Positions 25,683 through 35,191 of a stretch of 64,000 nt of DNA are shown here, in pieces. The notes below the pieces were generated by a model. It did no database searches and was not told the DNA's origin. It saw nothing but the letters and a program-made list of their open reading frames with translations. The position numbers and the translations under genes were made by a program. The stretch comes from Aquibacillus sediminis (GTDB lineage: Bacteria; Bacillota; Bacilli; Bacillales; Amphibacillaceae): the NCBI RefSeq assembly GCF_005870085.1, contig NZ_SZNM01000002.1, positions 1 through 64,000 on the forward strand, given 5' to 3'. Positions within the stretch are counted from its first letter, which is position 1. Each line of letters opens with the position of its first letter.

Positions 25683-26351
25683 ATGTTTAAAATGTTTAAG
25701 CGTGTAAAAACTGTCGTGAGTTCAGAATTAAATTCGATGCTTGATAAAGCGGAGGATCCAGTGAAAATGCTTGATCAGTTCATGAGAGATATGGAGTCTG
25801 ACATAAGAGAAGTTGAAAGTTCAGTAGCAAAACAAATTGCAAATGAAAAAATGTTAAAACGTAAATATGATGATGCACAGGCACTTGTTGACAAGCGCCA
25901 ATCACAAGCAGAACAAGCGATTGAAGCAGGAAATGAAGATTTAGCTCGCCGTGCTCTTCAAGATAAAAAAGATCAAGAAACGCAAGCAAACACACTAAAA
26001 GAATCATGGGAAAGAGCAAAGAGCGATTCAGATACATTAAGAACAAAATTGGATGAAATGAAAAAAGAATATCAAGACATGAAATTGAAGAAAGACTCCT
26101 TAAAGGCTAGAGCAGAGTCAGCTAAAACTCGTACAAAAATGAATCGGACGATGTCATCGATTGGCAATGATGAATCGAAGCGTGGTTTTGAACGTATGGA
26201 AGAAAAAGTATTGCGTTATGAAGCAGAAGCTGATACAAGTGAAGATTTATCAGCGGAGAGCAAGTCCTTAGATGATGAATTTGCTGATTTGGAAAAGGAT
26301 GACGTCGATGATGAATTAGCTGCACTAAAAAAGAAAATGGGTAAAGAATAA
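25683..26351 (+). CDS. PspA/IM30 family membrane-stress protein
   Basis: A 222-residue, almost wholly helical and coiled-coil protein of the PspA/IM30/Vipp1 family. It begins MFKMFKRVKTVVSSELNSML (the amphipathic membrane-binding helix) and continues DKAEDPVKMLDQFMRDMESD. These proteins are ESCRT-III relatives that polymerise on damaged inner membrane and limit proton leakage. AGGAGG lies before ATG 25683. Neighbours of DUF4178, DUF4247, DUF350 and spermidine synthase type match the YjfJ-like PspA branch. Confidence 0.9.
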   Translation: MFKMFKRVKTVVSSELNSMLDKAEDPVKMLDQFMRDMESDIREVESSVAKQIANEKMLKRKYDDAQALVDKRQSQAEQAIEAGNEDLARRALQDKKDQETQANTLKESWERAKSDSDTLRTKLDEMKKEYQDMKLKKDSLKARAESAKTRTKMNRTMSSIGNDESKRGFERMEEKVLRYEAEADTSEDLSAESKSLDDEFADLEKDDVDDELAALKKKMGKE

Positions 26352-26411
26352 ATTTCAATCATTGTTTGGCTTTTTCAACGTATGGATAGACAAGAGGGTA
26401 AAGTATGATGT

Positions 26412-26760
26412 GAAATCCTTGTGACTGCATAAGTTGCAAGGGTTTCGTTCATCTTGAAACAGTATATCGAATCTTTTGCTAAGGCAAATATCTATGCGCG
26501 TGTTTTTTTGTCGTAAGGAATTCTACGTAGTAGTTAAGGTGAAGATGGAATAAAGGCCCAGTCCAACCTCAAATGGGGGTATTATGCTAAATAACGGATA
26601 GAGGTTTCGCATCGTAGAATGAACCGGTTCGTAATTCCGCTATTAGGCTCAAAAGTGGTGAAAATCGTTAAGGAAACGGCATATAGCGGAATAAGAAATC
26701 GTTTCCCATCCCAAAATGTGGGTGTTTAACGAAATAGCAAAATGAGGATCCGCTTCCATC
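26412..26760. repeat. Intergenic region of short inverted repeats between pspA and the DUF4247 gene
   Basis: Five hundred bases without a gene. GAAATCCTTG (26412-26421) pairs with CAAGGGTTTC (26437-26446, one G-T). ATTCCGCTAT (26634-26643) is repeated inverted as ATAGCGGAAT (26683-26692). The TTCCGT/CGGAA vocabulary resembles the repeat at 12650. There is no clear terminator, so the downstream genes might be read from the same promoter. Confidence 0.6.
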
Positions 26761-26855
26761 CTAATCGAGAAGTGTTAAGTTGGAATTTCTATCGACTGCG
26801 ACGTTTTATGTATATTAAACTTACAAAATAAACGGTTTGGAAAGGAGGGATCGTG

Positions 26856-27497
26856 ATGTGGAAAAAGTATCTCTTCGCATTTACTATTTTACTTATATTA
26901 CTTCTATTGTCTGCTTGTGGTACAGAGCAACCTAGTGTATCTGTAGATGATATTCCTGATGAACCGTCTAAACAAGAACTAATGGAGCAAATTGAACAAA
27001 CGAACGCAACAAGTATAAAATCAATTATAGCAGATAACTTTTTCTTATTAGATACTGTAGAGGGTTCAAATAATGATAAGGCGGATGTTTATGCAACAAG
27101 AGCCTTTTCTGTTTCTGAACTAGTAGATTTGGTTGCAAATAAACGTACACCAGAAGAAAAAAGTGATTTAAAAGATAATCAACAGATTTTAATCTATCCA
27201 AATCACTTCGTTACGTTTAAACAAAGTGAGGAAGATGCAACTGTCACTTTAATAGAAGTTGCAAGCAATTCTTTTGTCCGCAATAATTATTCGCCTAACT
27301 TTTTAAGTACTTATTTTGCGATTCGATTATTAGACAACGTGCTTGGTGTTAATAATTGGGCAAATAAGCGCAGGAATAGTTGTCAGAGTGGCGACTGTTA
27401 TGGTGGTTATACAGTGCCAAAAAGTAATAATAGTGGGTCTAGCTTAAAACGTGGACTATCAACATTTCGTGGTGGTGGCCCAAGTGTTGGAAAATAA
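26856..27497 (+). CDS. DUF4247 lipoprotein
   Basis: A 213-residue protein starting at ATG 26856 behind AAAGGAGGG. It has a classical lipoprotein signal with a hydrophobic stretch and lipobox LSAC (cysteine near residue 20), so the mature part is anchored on the outer face of the membrane. The mid region is a DUF4247-like domain. A C-terminal CQSGDC pair and a Gly/Ser-rich basic tail follow. The function is unknown. It lies with pspA and DUF350 genes as in other Firmicutes. Confidence 0.78.
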   Translation: MWKKYLFAFTILLILLLLSACGTEQPSVSVDDIPDEPSKQELMEQIEQTNATSIKSIIADNFFLLDTVEGSNNDKADVYATRAFSVSELVDLVANKRTPEEKSDLKDNQQILIYPNHFVTFKQSEEDATVTLIEVASNSFVRNNYSPNFLSTYFAIRLLDNVLGVNNWANKRRNSCQSGDCYGGYTVPKSNNSGSSLKRGLSTFRGGGPSVGK

Positions 27498-27518
27498 TAA
27501 AGGAGGTTAAGGAATAAA

Positions 27519-27911
27519 ATGGAAGCATTTATCGCTACGTTTATTTATTTTCTTATTGCAATTATTGTTGTATTAATAGGGTTAGTAATTTTCGAATATA
27601 TAACTAAGTATAAAGATTGGGATGAAATTGAAAACGGAAATCAAGCAGTTGCTCTATCTATTGCAGGAAAAATAATTGGAATTTGTATTATTCTATCTTT
27701 TGCAATCTACCATAGTATTTCTGTATGGGAAACAGTCATATGGGGTGGTTATGGTGTTATTTTACAGGTGATTGCCTATTTATTATTTGAAGGTTTGACA
27801 AGAAAGTTTTCTGTTGAGCAGAAGTTAAAAGAGAATAATATTGCAGTTGGTATTATAACATTGGCTGTTTCCATTGGTTTAGCATTTGTTATCGGTGCAT
27901 CCATTACATAA
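27519..27911 (+). CDS. DUF350 membrane protein
   Basis: A 130-residue protein with four predicted membrane helices (about 5-27, 45-65, 70-90 and 108-128), matching DUF350/YjfL-type proteins. AAGGAGGTTAAGG precedes ATG 27519, and it follows the lipoprotein gene by 21 bases. DUF350 genes recur next to pspA and polyamine genes. Transport or scaffold roles are proposed but unproven. The mobile element at 28012 begins 100 bases after its stop. Confidence 0.8.
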   Translation: MEAFIATFIYFLIAIIVVLIGLVIFEYITKYKDWDEIENGNQAVALSIAGKIIGICIILSFAIYHSISVWETVIWGGYGVILQVIAYLLFEGLTRKFSVEQKLKENNIAVGIITLAVSIGLAFVIGASIT

Positions 27912-28011
27912 ACATATTGTAAATTTATTAGGTCTGGTCCTATTGCAAGGACCAGGCCTTACCTTTTACAAACACCAGTTTTTACTCAAGAATATTGTCT
28001 ACAACGTATTT

Positions 28012-28575
28012 GCTGTATTATACGACATAACTAGGCTCTATTTACTTTCTTACATTCTGATTGAAATAAGTGCGAATATACCGTTCCGGTAGAATACTAC
28101 GCTTTCCATGGGCACGGCCTCAGCTAACTTGGTAAAGATAACCCCTTTACCAAGTGGATCTTCGACTCGTGCTGTTCCCAAAGGACAAGGAACGCTTCAG
28201 CAGCGATACATCGCACGAAGAAAATTGGTTTGTATTTTCGAGGAGTCTTCGTATTCTGCCTCCACTTGGACTAGTTTTCTGATTGAGATAAGTGATTGCA
28301 CCATATAAAGACATTCATTTGATACACTATTCTTAATCCAACAGTTTCTAATATATAAAATTTTTTAGGCCAATTTCTACAAAAATTCAGAGCCGCGAAT
28401 TAGCGGAGGCAATACACGGAGACTCCTGTGGGACTAGTGGCATCGGTGAGACCCCGCAGTGAGGCACGAACGAGGAGGCTCACCAGCCCCCCACGGAAAG
28501 CGTAGTGTATTGCCGTAGCGAATTTTTAGCACTCATCTTTTAGAGGAAGTGGCGAGTTATGTCGTATAATACAGC
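28012..28575 (+). mobile_element. MITE-like element E1 (564 bp, complete)
   Basis: The ends are a perfect 20-bp terminal inverted repeat: GCTGTATTATACGACATAAC at 28012-28031 and its exact complement at 28556-28575. Inside are a left palindromic module (28088-28260, bounded by GGTAGAATACTACGC and CGTATTCTGCC) and a right palindromic module (28403-28520, bounded by GCGGAGGCAATACACGG and GTGTATTGCCG). This copy lacks the extra hairpin cassette of the other copies. In its place is a perfect 11-bp stem (ACTTGGTAAAG with CTTTACCAAGT). No transposase gene and no clear target duplication are seen. Confidence 0.82.
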
Positions 28576-28656
28576 TTATGTGTAGCATCAATAATAAATT
28601 AGAAAAGAATTTTCATAAGGTAGAACTTTAGATATAGATTATACGGAGTGATCGTG

Positions 28657-30207
28657 TTGAATGAAAAAGCAGTGAAACAAAGCCATTTTATTTATTGGGC
28701 ATCAGGAATTGTATCTATTTGTGGTATTATATTTGAAGTATTATTTGGTGCGCTAGGATCCTATATTTTAGGTGATGGCGTGAAGCAATATACGCTAACG
28801 ATTTCATTATTTTTAACAGGGATGGGAATTGGAGCAAGCCTTAGTGAAAAGGTATTAAAACATTTAGTAATTGCATTTGTTTATATCGAATTTATGGTTG
28901 CTTTAATTGGTGGATTTTCAAGCTTTATCATGTTTGGGATCACCGCTTTTTCACCGGCAGGATCAGATGCCTTGGTATTATATTTGATTACACTTATTGT
29001 TGGTGCGTTAACAGGCGTGGAATTACCTATTTTAATACGCAAAGCAAATGAAATTGGTGTTTCCCTTAATAGAAGTACGGCACGTGTCTTATTTTCTGAT
29101 TATGCTGGTGGATTAATCGGGGGATTGCTATTTGCGTTTTTATTACGCCCGCAATTGGGGATGGTAAAAACAGCCTTTTTAGTTGGTTTAATTAATCTAA
29201 CTGTGGCAATGATTGTTTTGTGGTTATTTAGAAAGGAAATTGCGAAAGTGACGGTCCATTTTGTGGTTGGGGGAGTTATTGCCGTATTACTTCTGTTAGG
29301 GTTACTGTTTGGACAAGCAATGGCATTGACATTTGAACAAAAGTTATATCAAGATCCGATTATACATATGGAAGATAGTAACTATCAAAAAATTGTTGTG
29401 ACCAAAGATAAGCAAGATGTGCGCCTTTATTTAAATGGAGGTTTACAATTTAGTTCAATCGATGAATACCGCTATCATGAAGTGTTGGTTCATCCAACGA
29501 TGGCTCAAGCGGAGAAACATAATCAAGTTTTGGTGCTTGGTGGTGGTGATGGTGTAGCAGTAAAAGAATTACTGAAATATGATGATATCCAACAAATAAC
29601 AGTAGTTGATTTAGATCCGGCGGTAGTCGAGTTAGCTAATAATAATTCACATTTATTAGAACTGAATAATGGAGCATTGCAACATGACAAGGTAAAAGTT
29701 ATGAATCAAGATGCTTTTAATTTTTTAGAGGAAGCAGATACTTGGTATGATGTCATCATCGTAGATTTACCAGATCCTAATGATGAAAGTTTAAATAAAT
29801 TATATACAAAGGAATTTTATTCGTTAGCTCGAAATCACTTAGTACCTGGTGGTGCAATGATGGTACAAGCAACGAGCCCTGTATTTGCAACCGAAGTGTA
29901 TTGGACAATTTCGGAAACGATCGCCTCTACTGGATTTCATACTGAAAACCTACATGTTGATGTGCCAAGTTTTGGTAATTGGGGGTTTGTATTAGCTAGC
30001 CGTGATCCAGTTGAGCTATCCGATTTAGAATTTTCCGTTTCAACTAGATTTTTAACAACTGAGGTTTTACAAGGGCTAACATTGTTTGGCAAAGATGAAG
30101 ATAAACACATTGAGAAGGATAATGGTCGAATAAAAGAAATCAAACCAAATACATTAATCGATCCACGATTAATTCAAATCTATGAAAAGGAATGGGAGTA
30201 CTATTAA
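28657..30207 (+). CDS. Membrane-bound spermidine synthase-like protein
   Basis: A 516-residue fusion. About seven membrane helices (residues 15-225) precede a C-terminal spermidine/polyamine synthase fold with YHEVLVHP (about 274), the decarboxylated-SAM motif VLGGGDGVAVKEL (about 291-303) and the acidic VDLPDPN loop (about 368-374). It would transfer aminopropyl groups from decarboxylated AdoMet to an amine at the membrane. The exact product is not known. TTG 28657 lies seven bases after CGGAG. In-frame GTG codons at 28648 and 28654 are less well spaced. A mobile element now separates it from the DUF350 gene. Confidence 0.85.
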   Translation: MNEKAVKQSHFIYWASGIVSICGIIFEVLFGALGSYILGDGVKQYTLTISLFLTGMGIGASLSEKVLKHLVIAFVYIEFMVALIGGFSSFIMFGITAFSPAGSDALVLYLITLIVGALTGVELPILIRKANEIGVSLNRSTARVLFSDYAGGLIGGLLFAFLLRPQLGMVKTAFLVGLINLTVAMIVLWLFRKEIAKVTVHFVVGGVIAVLLLLGLLFGQAMALTFEQKLYQDPIIHMEDSNYQKIVVTKDKQDVRLYLNGGLQFSSIDEYRYHEVLVHPTMAQAEKHNQVLVLGGGDGVAVKELLKYDDIQQITVVDLDPAVVELANNNSHLLELNNGALQHDKVKVMNQDAFNFLEEADTWYDVIIVDLPDPNDESLNKLYTKEFYSLARNHLVPGGAMMVQATSPVFATEVYWTISETIASTGFHTENLHVDVPSFGNWGFVLASRDPVELSDLEFSVSTRFLTTEVLQGLTLFGKDEDKHIEKDNGRIKEIKPNTLIDPRLIQIYEKEWEYY

Positions 30208-30415
30208 AAGTTTATCCCCACATGTAATTGGTAGTAAGACATCATTTCAATCTATGAGTTAAAACAAAGAAGATAAGGAAAAAGTTTTTTTTAGCTAATA
30301 ATTAGACAGGAGCCACCTTTACGTTTTATCCTTAACATAGGTGATTTATGGGTATAGGTGTTAAAGGGTTATACTATACTTAATTAGTAAAATGAAGAAA
30401 GGGAGAGATCTACTA

Positions 30416-31096
30416 ATGAAAGTTTCGTTTCACGGTCAATCAGTTGTTCAAGTTCAAACGGAAACACATCAAATCATTATCGACCCGTTTATTTCTGGAA
30501 ATGGAACATGTGATTTAGATGCAAATGAAGTACAACCAGATGTCATTTTACTTACACATGGTCATAATGATCATGTTGGAGACACCATAGATATAGCCAA
30601 GAGAACAAATGCATTAGTTGTAGCACCTAATGAATTGGCAAACTATTTAGGGGAAAGAGGATTAAATACTCATCCTATGCATATTGGCGGGGCACATCAA
30701 TTTGATTTTGGAAAGGTTAAACTGACACAGGCATTCCATGGTTCGGCATTTGTCGATGAAAACGGAAAGAGTATCTATACGGGAATGCCTGCAGGGATTC
30801 TACTAACAGTCGAAGGGAAAACAATTTATCATGCAGGTGACACCGCGTTATTCTCTGACTTGAAATTAATAGGTGAGTTGAATGACATTGAACTAGCATT
30901 CTTACCAATAGGTGATAACTTTACGATGGGACCTGAGGATGCTTTAATTGCAGCGGAGTGGGTGAATGCCAAACAAGTAGTCCCGATCCATTACAATACA
31001 TTTCCGTTAATTGAGCAAGATGGAGATGCTTTTGCAAGCAAGGTTAAACCTGGTAAAGGTGTTGCACTAAAACCTGGTGAAGGAATGGAACTATAA
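30416..31096 (+). CDS. ytkL: UPF0173 metal-dependent hydrolase YtkL
   Basis: A 226-residue metallo-beta-lactamase-fold protein. The metal motif [12 protein letters not shown] (about 53-64) and late histidines in [10 protein letters not shown] (about 141) and [10 protein letters not shown] (about 190) are intact, so it should bind two metal ions. ATG 30416 gives [15 protein letters not shown], the family start, behind GGGAGAG. Eight earlier codons are open but unsupported. The substrate is unknown. It has its own terminator. Confidence 0.9.
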   Translation: MKVSFHGQSVVQVQTETHQIIIDPFISGNGTCDLDANEVQPDVILLTHGHNDHVGDTIDIAKRTNALVVAPNELANYLGERGLNTHPMHIGGAHQFDFGKVKLTQAFHGSAFVDENGKSIYTGMPAGILLTVEGKTIYHAGDTALFSDLKLIGELNDIELAFLPIGDNFTMGPEDALIAAEWVNAKQVVPIHYNTFPLIEQDGDAFASKVKPGKGVALKPGEGMEL

Positions 31097-31107
31097 TGAA
31101 ACAAGGT

Positions 31108-31148
31108 AAAAAAGCACTCAGATGCAAAATGCATCTGAGTGCTTTTTT
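31108..31148 (+). terminator. ytkL terminator
   Basis: AAAAGCACTCAGATGCA (31110-31126) and TGCATCTGAGTGCTTTT (31130-31146) form a perfect 17-bp stem with a three-base loop. Confidence 0.95.
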
Positions 31149-31308
31149 GTGAAACTAAATCTGCTATGTCAAGTTGTAAATGTGTATAGATGGTGGATAG
31201 TACCTAAACAATTGCAACAATAATTCAAGTCATGAAACTGTACAAGTATTCATATTCATCAACCATAGGTGACTTTTAATTTAAATACAACAGGAGGTGA
31301 GGTTAGAA

Positions 31309-31536
31309 GTGAAACAGTATGCTTTATTACGCATTTTGTTAGCCTGTTTATGTTTATACATTGCATGGCCCAATATACATGGTGAACCGTCACAGTTAGC
31401 ATCGATGTTTTGGGCAGGTTGGCTAGCATTTTTCCTGTTGGTTGTAGGGGCAAACTTTGCTACATTGCTAAAAATGACTCGACCACCTGTCATGGAACAA
31501 GAATCAAAAAAGCAATATCAAACTGGAAAAAATTGA
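31309..31536 (+). CDS. Small membrane protein of unknown function
   Basis: A 75-residue protein from GTG 31309. AGGAGGTGAGG lies upstream and overlaps the earlier in-frame GTG at 31297, so the later start is chosen. Two hydrophobic helices (about 4-22 and 33-55) are followed by a short polar tail. It is 75 bases upstream of ytoI. I do not recognise the family. It is not ytpI, which lies on the other side of ytoI. Confidence 0.65.
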   Translation: MKQYALLRILLACLCLYIAWPNIHGEPSQLASMFWAGWLAFFLLVVGANFATLLKMTRPPVMEQESKKQYQTGKN

Positions 31537-31611
31537 TACAATCTCTTTTCATCTGTATAATAACAAGTAAGTACAATCAAGTAGTACAGATGGAAAGAAT
31601 GGTGAAACAGG

Positions 31612-32925
31612 TTGGCAACCAAACATGAACAGATTCTCTTATTTATTGAATCACTTAAAGTAGGAAATAAAATATCAGTTAGACAAATCGCAAAAGAACT
31701 GAATGTTAGTGAAGGTACAGCATATCGAGCAATCAAAGAAGCTGAAAACCAAGGGTTAGTAAGTACGATCGAACGAGTTGGTACAATCCGAATTGAACGA
31801 AAGAAAAAAGAAAACTTTGAGAACCTAACTTTTGCAGAAATTATTAGTATTGTTGATGGTCAAGTGTTGGGTGGACGTGAAGGCTTATATAAGACATTAA
31901 ATAAATTTGTCATTGGTGCAATGAAACTAGAAGCGATGATGCGTTATACAGAAAGAGATTCATTGCTTATTGTAGGGAATAGAGTTGAGGCACATGAGCT
32001 TGCATTAGAAGAAGGTGCCGCTGTTTTAATTACTGGTGGATTTGATACCGACGATCATGTTAAAACATTGGCAGATCAAAAGAAACTTCCAATTATTTCT
32101 ACTAGTTATGATACGTTTACAGTTGCTGCAATGATCAATCGCGCTATTTATGATCAGTTAATTAAAAAGGAAATTGTCTTAATTGGAGATATATACACTC
32201 CTTTTTCAGAAACAAATTATTTAACCAATCACGACCGAATTGAACAATGGTTTGAGTTAAATGAAGCGACAACACATAGTAGGTATCCAGTTGTAGATGA
32301 AAACCTTCGTGTTACAGGTATGGTAACGTCAAAAGATGTGATTGGTCGTGATAAGGCGCTTTCGATTACGAAAGTGATGACAAAAAATCCAATGACAGTG
32401 ATAAAAGAAACGTCATTAGCATATGCGGCACATATGATGGTTTGGGAAGGAATTGAAATTATGCCTGTCGTTGATTCTAATCATAAATTAGAAGGCTTAA
32501 TTTCTAGACAAGATGTATTAAAAGCGTTACAACATATTCAGCGCCAACCACACGTTGGAGATACGATTGATGATCTCGTAACTCGTGAATTAAAAGATAT
32601 TTCAGCAGATACAAATCAAGCTGTTTATCAGTCACTCGTAACCCCACAAATGACAAACCAGTTAGGTACATTATCGTACGGTGTGTTTATTTCAATTGTA
32701 ACGGAAGCGGGAAGTCGTTTGCTACGTCAACTAAAAAAAGGTGACTTAGTTGTTGAAAATCTTTCTGTCTATTTTATCAAGCCTGTGCAATTAGAAAGCA
32801 TCTTAGAAATAAAACCTCGGATCCTTGAAATGGGGAGAAAGACGGCAAAAGTTGATGTGGAAGTATTTACAGATAAAGAGTTAGTTGGTAAAACAATGTT
32901 AATGGCCCAATTAATTGACAGATAA
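31612..32925 (+). CDS. ytoI: CBS/DRTGG-domain regulator YtoI
   Basis: A 437-residue multidomain protein. An N-terminal winged helix (about 1-60, ISVRQIAKELNVSEGTAYRA) is followed by a DRTGG domain (about 75-180), two CBS motifs (about 195-310, with VVDENLRVTGMVTSKD and VVDSNHKLEGLISRQDVL) and a C-terminal hot-dog fold (about 325-437). CBS pairs bind adenine nucleotides, so it may be a nucleotide-responsive regulator. The DNA target is unknown. It starts at TTG 31612 with a weak ribosome site. The position beside ytpI and nrnA matches B. subtilis. Confidence 0.88.
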   Translation: MATKHEQILLFIESLKVGNKISVRQIAKELNVSEGTAYRAIKEAENQGLVSTIERVGTIRIERKKKENFENLTFAEIISIVDGQVLGGREGLYKTLNKFVIGAMKLEAMMRYTERDSLLIVGNRVEAHELALEEGAAVLITGGFDTDDHVKTLADQKKLPIISTSYDTFTVAAMINRAIYDQLIKKEIVLIGDIYTPFSETNYLTNHDRIEQWFELNEATTHSRYPVVDENLRVTGMVTSKDVIGRDKALSITKVMTKNPMTVIKETSLAYAAHMMVWEGIEIMPVVDSNHKLEGLISRQDVLKALQHIQRQPHVGDTIDDLVTRELKDISADTNQAVYQSLVTPQMTNQLGTLSYGVFISIVTEAGSRLLRQLKKGDLVVENLSVYFIKPVQLESILEIKPRILEMGRKTAKVDVEVFTDKELVGKTMLMAQLIDR

Positions 32926-32961
32926 ATGTGAAGTTTTACTTTTATGTTTTTCCTCAACAAA

Positions 32962-32994
32962 AAAAGAACCCTTGTGACTAATCAAGGGTTCTAT
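32962..32994. terminator. Terminator between ytoI and ytpI
   Basis: AGAACCCTTG (32965-32974) and CAAGGGTTCT (32983-32992) form a 10-bp stem. On the minus strand it ends in a long T-run, so it mainly serves ytpI. Confidence 0.88.
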
Positions 32995-33296
32995 TAAGAG
33001 CTGGCTATAGATTTGCGATTATTTAATTGCTGGCGGTAGTGGCTTGCGCGTTTGATTCCACTATATATTTGGATAATACCGAGTAGCAAAAAGATCAGTG
33101 TGACATAGAGAGCAATATTTGTTTGGTAATACATATATTGATTAATACCAAAGAACGCGATAAAAATACCTAAGAAAATACGGGCTTTAGAGTTCGTGTA
33201 AACTTGCGTAAGTTGATCCTTACTTCTTAGAATAGTTACTTTATAATAAATATAAAGCATTAAAGATACTATAATAACAATAGGGAAAATGATCAT
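32994..33296 (-). CDS. ytpI: YtpI-family membrane protein
   Basis: A 100-residue protein, the same size as B. subtilis YtpI. Three hydrophobic helices (about 3-20, 38-56 and 60-78) are followed by a basic, polar tail. It starts at ATG 33296 with GGAGTAGATAGG upstream. It lies between ytoI and nrnA on the opposite strand, as in relatives. The function is unknown. Confidence 0.85.
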   Translation of the reverse strand: MIIFPIVIIVSLMLYIYYKVTILRSKDQLTQVYTNSKARIFLGIFIAFFGINQYMYYQTNIALYVTLIFLLLGIIQIYSGIKRASHYRQQLNNRKSIASS

Positions 33297-33393
33297 AAAT
33301 CCTATCTACTCCTTCCAACATTTGAACTTTTACCATTGTAGCTTGTTTTAAGAAATATTGCTAGAAAATTGAATAAATAAAGGAGCCATGTAA

Positions 33394-34332
33394 ATGAATG
33401 AACAACTACATATTATTAATAAAATTAAAGAGTATCAAACGATTATAATTCATCGACATGTTCGACCAGATCCAGATGCTTATGGGGCACAAGGAGCATT
33501 AGCTGAGCTTATTCGTTATTCTTTTCCAACCAAACAAGTATATATTGTTGGGGATGAAGATCCATCATTAGCGTTTTTGTTAACGATGGATGAGATACCA
33601 GATGATACTTATCAAGATGCCCTTGTTATTGTTTGTGACACAGCTAATCAAGCGCGAATCGCTGACCAAAGATATGCGATGGGGAAAGAGTTAATAAAAA
33701 TTGATCACCATCCGATTGTTGATGATTATGGAGACTGTTCATGGGTAGATACCAATTCAAGTTCGACAAGTGAAATGATTTATGAATTATTGGTTATTGG
33801 GCAGGAACAAGGATTGAAGTGTAACCAAAGAGCTGCAGAACTTATGTATAGTGGTATTGTAGGAGATACTGGTCGTTTCTTATTTCCAAGTACAACAGAT
33901 AGGACATTTCGAGTTGCATCAGAACTAGTGTCATATGGGTTTGATCGTACGAAACTGTATGATCAACTGTATAATACGAAATTACATATTGCTCGGTTTA
34001 AAGGATATATTTTACAAAATATAGAGATTTCTGAATCAGGTGTTAGCACGATTACCATTACAAAAGATACATTGAGTGAATTTGGAATGACACCACTGGA
34101 AACAAGTCAGTTGGTGGGAGTTTTAGGAGATATTGAAGGTGTACGTGTTTGGGCATTCTTCGTTGAAGAAGAGGATATGATTAGGGTTCGCATGCGTTCA
34201 AATGGACCAGTGATTAATAAGGTTGCGGAAAAATATAATGGCGGAGGGCACCCAATGGCTTCAGGTGCAACAATTTATCGCTGGGAAGAAAAACAATCGG
34301 TGATTGACGACTTGGAAGCTGTCTGTCGTTGA
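33394..34332 (+). CDS. nrnA: Oligoribonuclease/pAp phosphatase NrnA
   Basis: A 312-residue DHH/DHHA1 phosphoesterase. The metal-binding motifs are IIHRHVRPDPDAYGAQ (about 19-34), VIVCDTANQARI (about 77-88) and the DHH motif KIDHHPIVDDYGD (about 107). The DHHA1 substrate motif is NGGGHPMASGA (about 284-294). It degrades nanoRNA and dephosphorylates 3'-phosphoadenosine 5'-phosphate, a product of sulfate assimilation. GGAG lies before ATG 33394. Confidence 0.95.
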   Translation: MNEQLHIINKIKEYQTIIIHRHVRPDPDAYGAQGALAELIRYSFPTKQVYIVGDEDPSLAFLLTMDEIPDDTYQDALVIVCDTANQARIADQRYAMGKELIKIDHHPIVDDYGDCSWVDTNSSSTSEMIYELLVIGQEQGLKCNQRAAELMYSGIVGDTGRFLFPSTTDRTFRVASELVSYGFDRTKLYDQLYNTKLHIARFKGYILQNIEISESGVSTITITKDTLSEFGMTPLETSQLVGVLGDIEGVRVWAFFVEEEDMIRVRMRSNGPVINKVAEKYNGGGHPMASGATIYRWEEKQSVIDDLEAVCR

Positions 34333-34337
34333 TAATT

Positions 34338-34384
34338 AAAAAAGGGGACTACCCACGGTATTTATTACGGGGAAGTCCTCTTTT
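34338..34384. terminator. Terminator between nrnA and a small minus-strand gene
   Basis: AAAAGGGGACTACCC pairs imperfectly with GGGGAAGTCCTCTTTT (34369-34384). A residues on the left and T residues on the right allow both directions. Confidence 0.75.
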
Positions 34385-34385
34385 A

Positions 34386-34574
34386 TTACTGATTCTGTTC
34401 AGGAAAAAACCAACAGCCGTTGTCTGTTACTTCACAAATAACAGGCATTTGTTGATCCTCTATTTCACGATTGAGGCGTTGAACGAGATCATCAGATTCT
34501 GCAAAGGCATTATAACCATTGTTTAGTCTATCTATTTTTTCTTTAACCATAAGGCGACGGCTTAAAACAAACAT
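34386..34574 (-). CDS. ytzJ: Small conserved-position protein (YtzJ-like)
   Basis: A 62-residue soluble protein starting at ATG 34574 with GGGAGTGG well placed upstream. It reads as a short helical N-terminus, then EIEDQQMPVICEVTDNGCWF. It has no membrane segment. It lies between nrnA and ytrI on the minus strand, where B. subtilis has the small gene ytzJ. The symbol rests on position and size, and the function is unknown. The overlapping plus-strand frame at 34329 has no ribosome site. Confidence 0.6.
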   Translation of the reverse strand: MFVLSRRLMVKEKIDRLNNGYNAFAESDDLVQRLNREIEDQQMPVICEVTDNGCWFFPEQNQ

Positions 34575-34684
34575 TACAAACCACTCCCTTACGTTTTTTA
34601 ATTTTTCCTATTTATAGTATATACAAATTCGAGTGTGTTTTGCATGTCTGTTGTAAAAATTCAAAAAATATTCATATCTAGCGA

Positions 34685-35191
34685 TTAGTTTGCTAACGTT
34701 AATTCTACTTTAACATTTAAGCTTTCTGATATTAATAATAGTTGTCTCACGGAGGCATTATAAGTAAAGTCGTCAACTTTATAAGTTTTATTTTGAATAG
34801 TGGATAGTACTAATTCGGAGTTTTGGGCAATTGTTTCAATATCCTCTCCGATAATACTTTTAATTTGTTCTTTAATCATTTCTTCTAGTTGGTGCACAAT
34901 CAAACTGTCCAACTTTAGATCTTTTTCGTTGTTAATAGATACTTCAATTTCATTAATGGTAATTTTCTGTTGGGATTGTTGGTCTAATTTTTTTTTATCT
35001 TCTTCTAAAATTTCATAGTTATTTCGTAATGTATTTAGTTCAGAACGTAAGGTTAAGTTTTCTTCCACCCATCTTTCATAAAAATGTCCATACATATAAA
35101 CAAAAATAATAAAAGCTAAAATTGCGCCGATAAAAGTACCTGCAAAGAACCGCTGCCAGCTTTCTTTTTTGTAGTAGGGAGGAATGTGCAT
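34685..35191 (-). CDS. ytrI: Sporulation membrane protein YtrI
   Basis: A 168-residue protein. A basic N-terminus (MHIPPYYKKESWQRFFAGTF) leads into one membrane helix (about 18-36), then a coiled coil (about 40-80) and a soluble C-terminal domain. Its start codon overlaps the ytrH stop by one base (TAATG), so the two are translationally coupled. In B. subtilis ytrHI are mother-cell sigma-E genes whose loss reduces sporulation. Confidence 0.88.
   Translation of the reverse strand: MHIPPYYKKESWQRFFAGTFIGAILAFIIFVYMYGHFYERWVEENLTLRSELNTLRNNYEILEEDKKKLDQQSQQKITINEIEVSINNEKDLKLDSLIVHQLEEMIKEQIKSIIGEDIETIAQNSELVLSTIQNKTYKVDDFTYNASVRQLLLISESLNVKVELTLAN

Noticed and set aside
27886-28308. Forward frames after the DUF350 gene.
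   Set aside because: They overlap the DUF350 end and element E1, with no ribosome site.
34329-34526. Forward frame of 65 codons after nrnA.
   Set aside because: It runs through a terminator and opposite the better supported small minus-strand gene.
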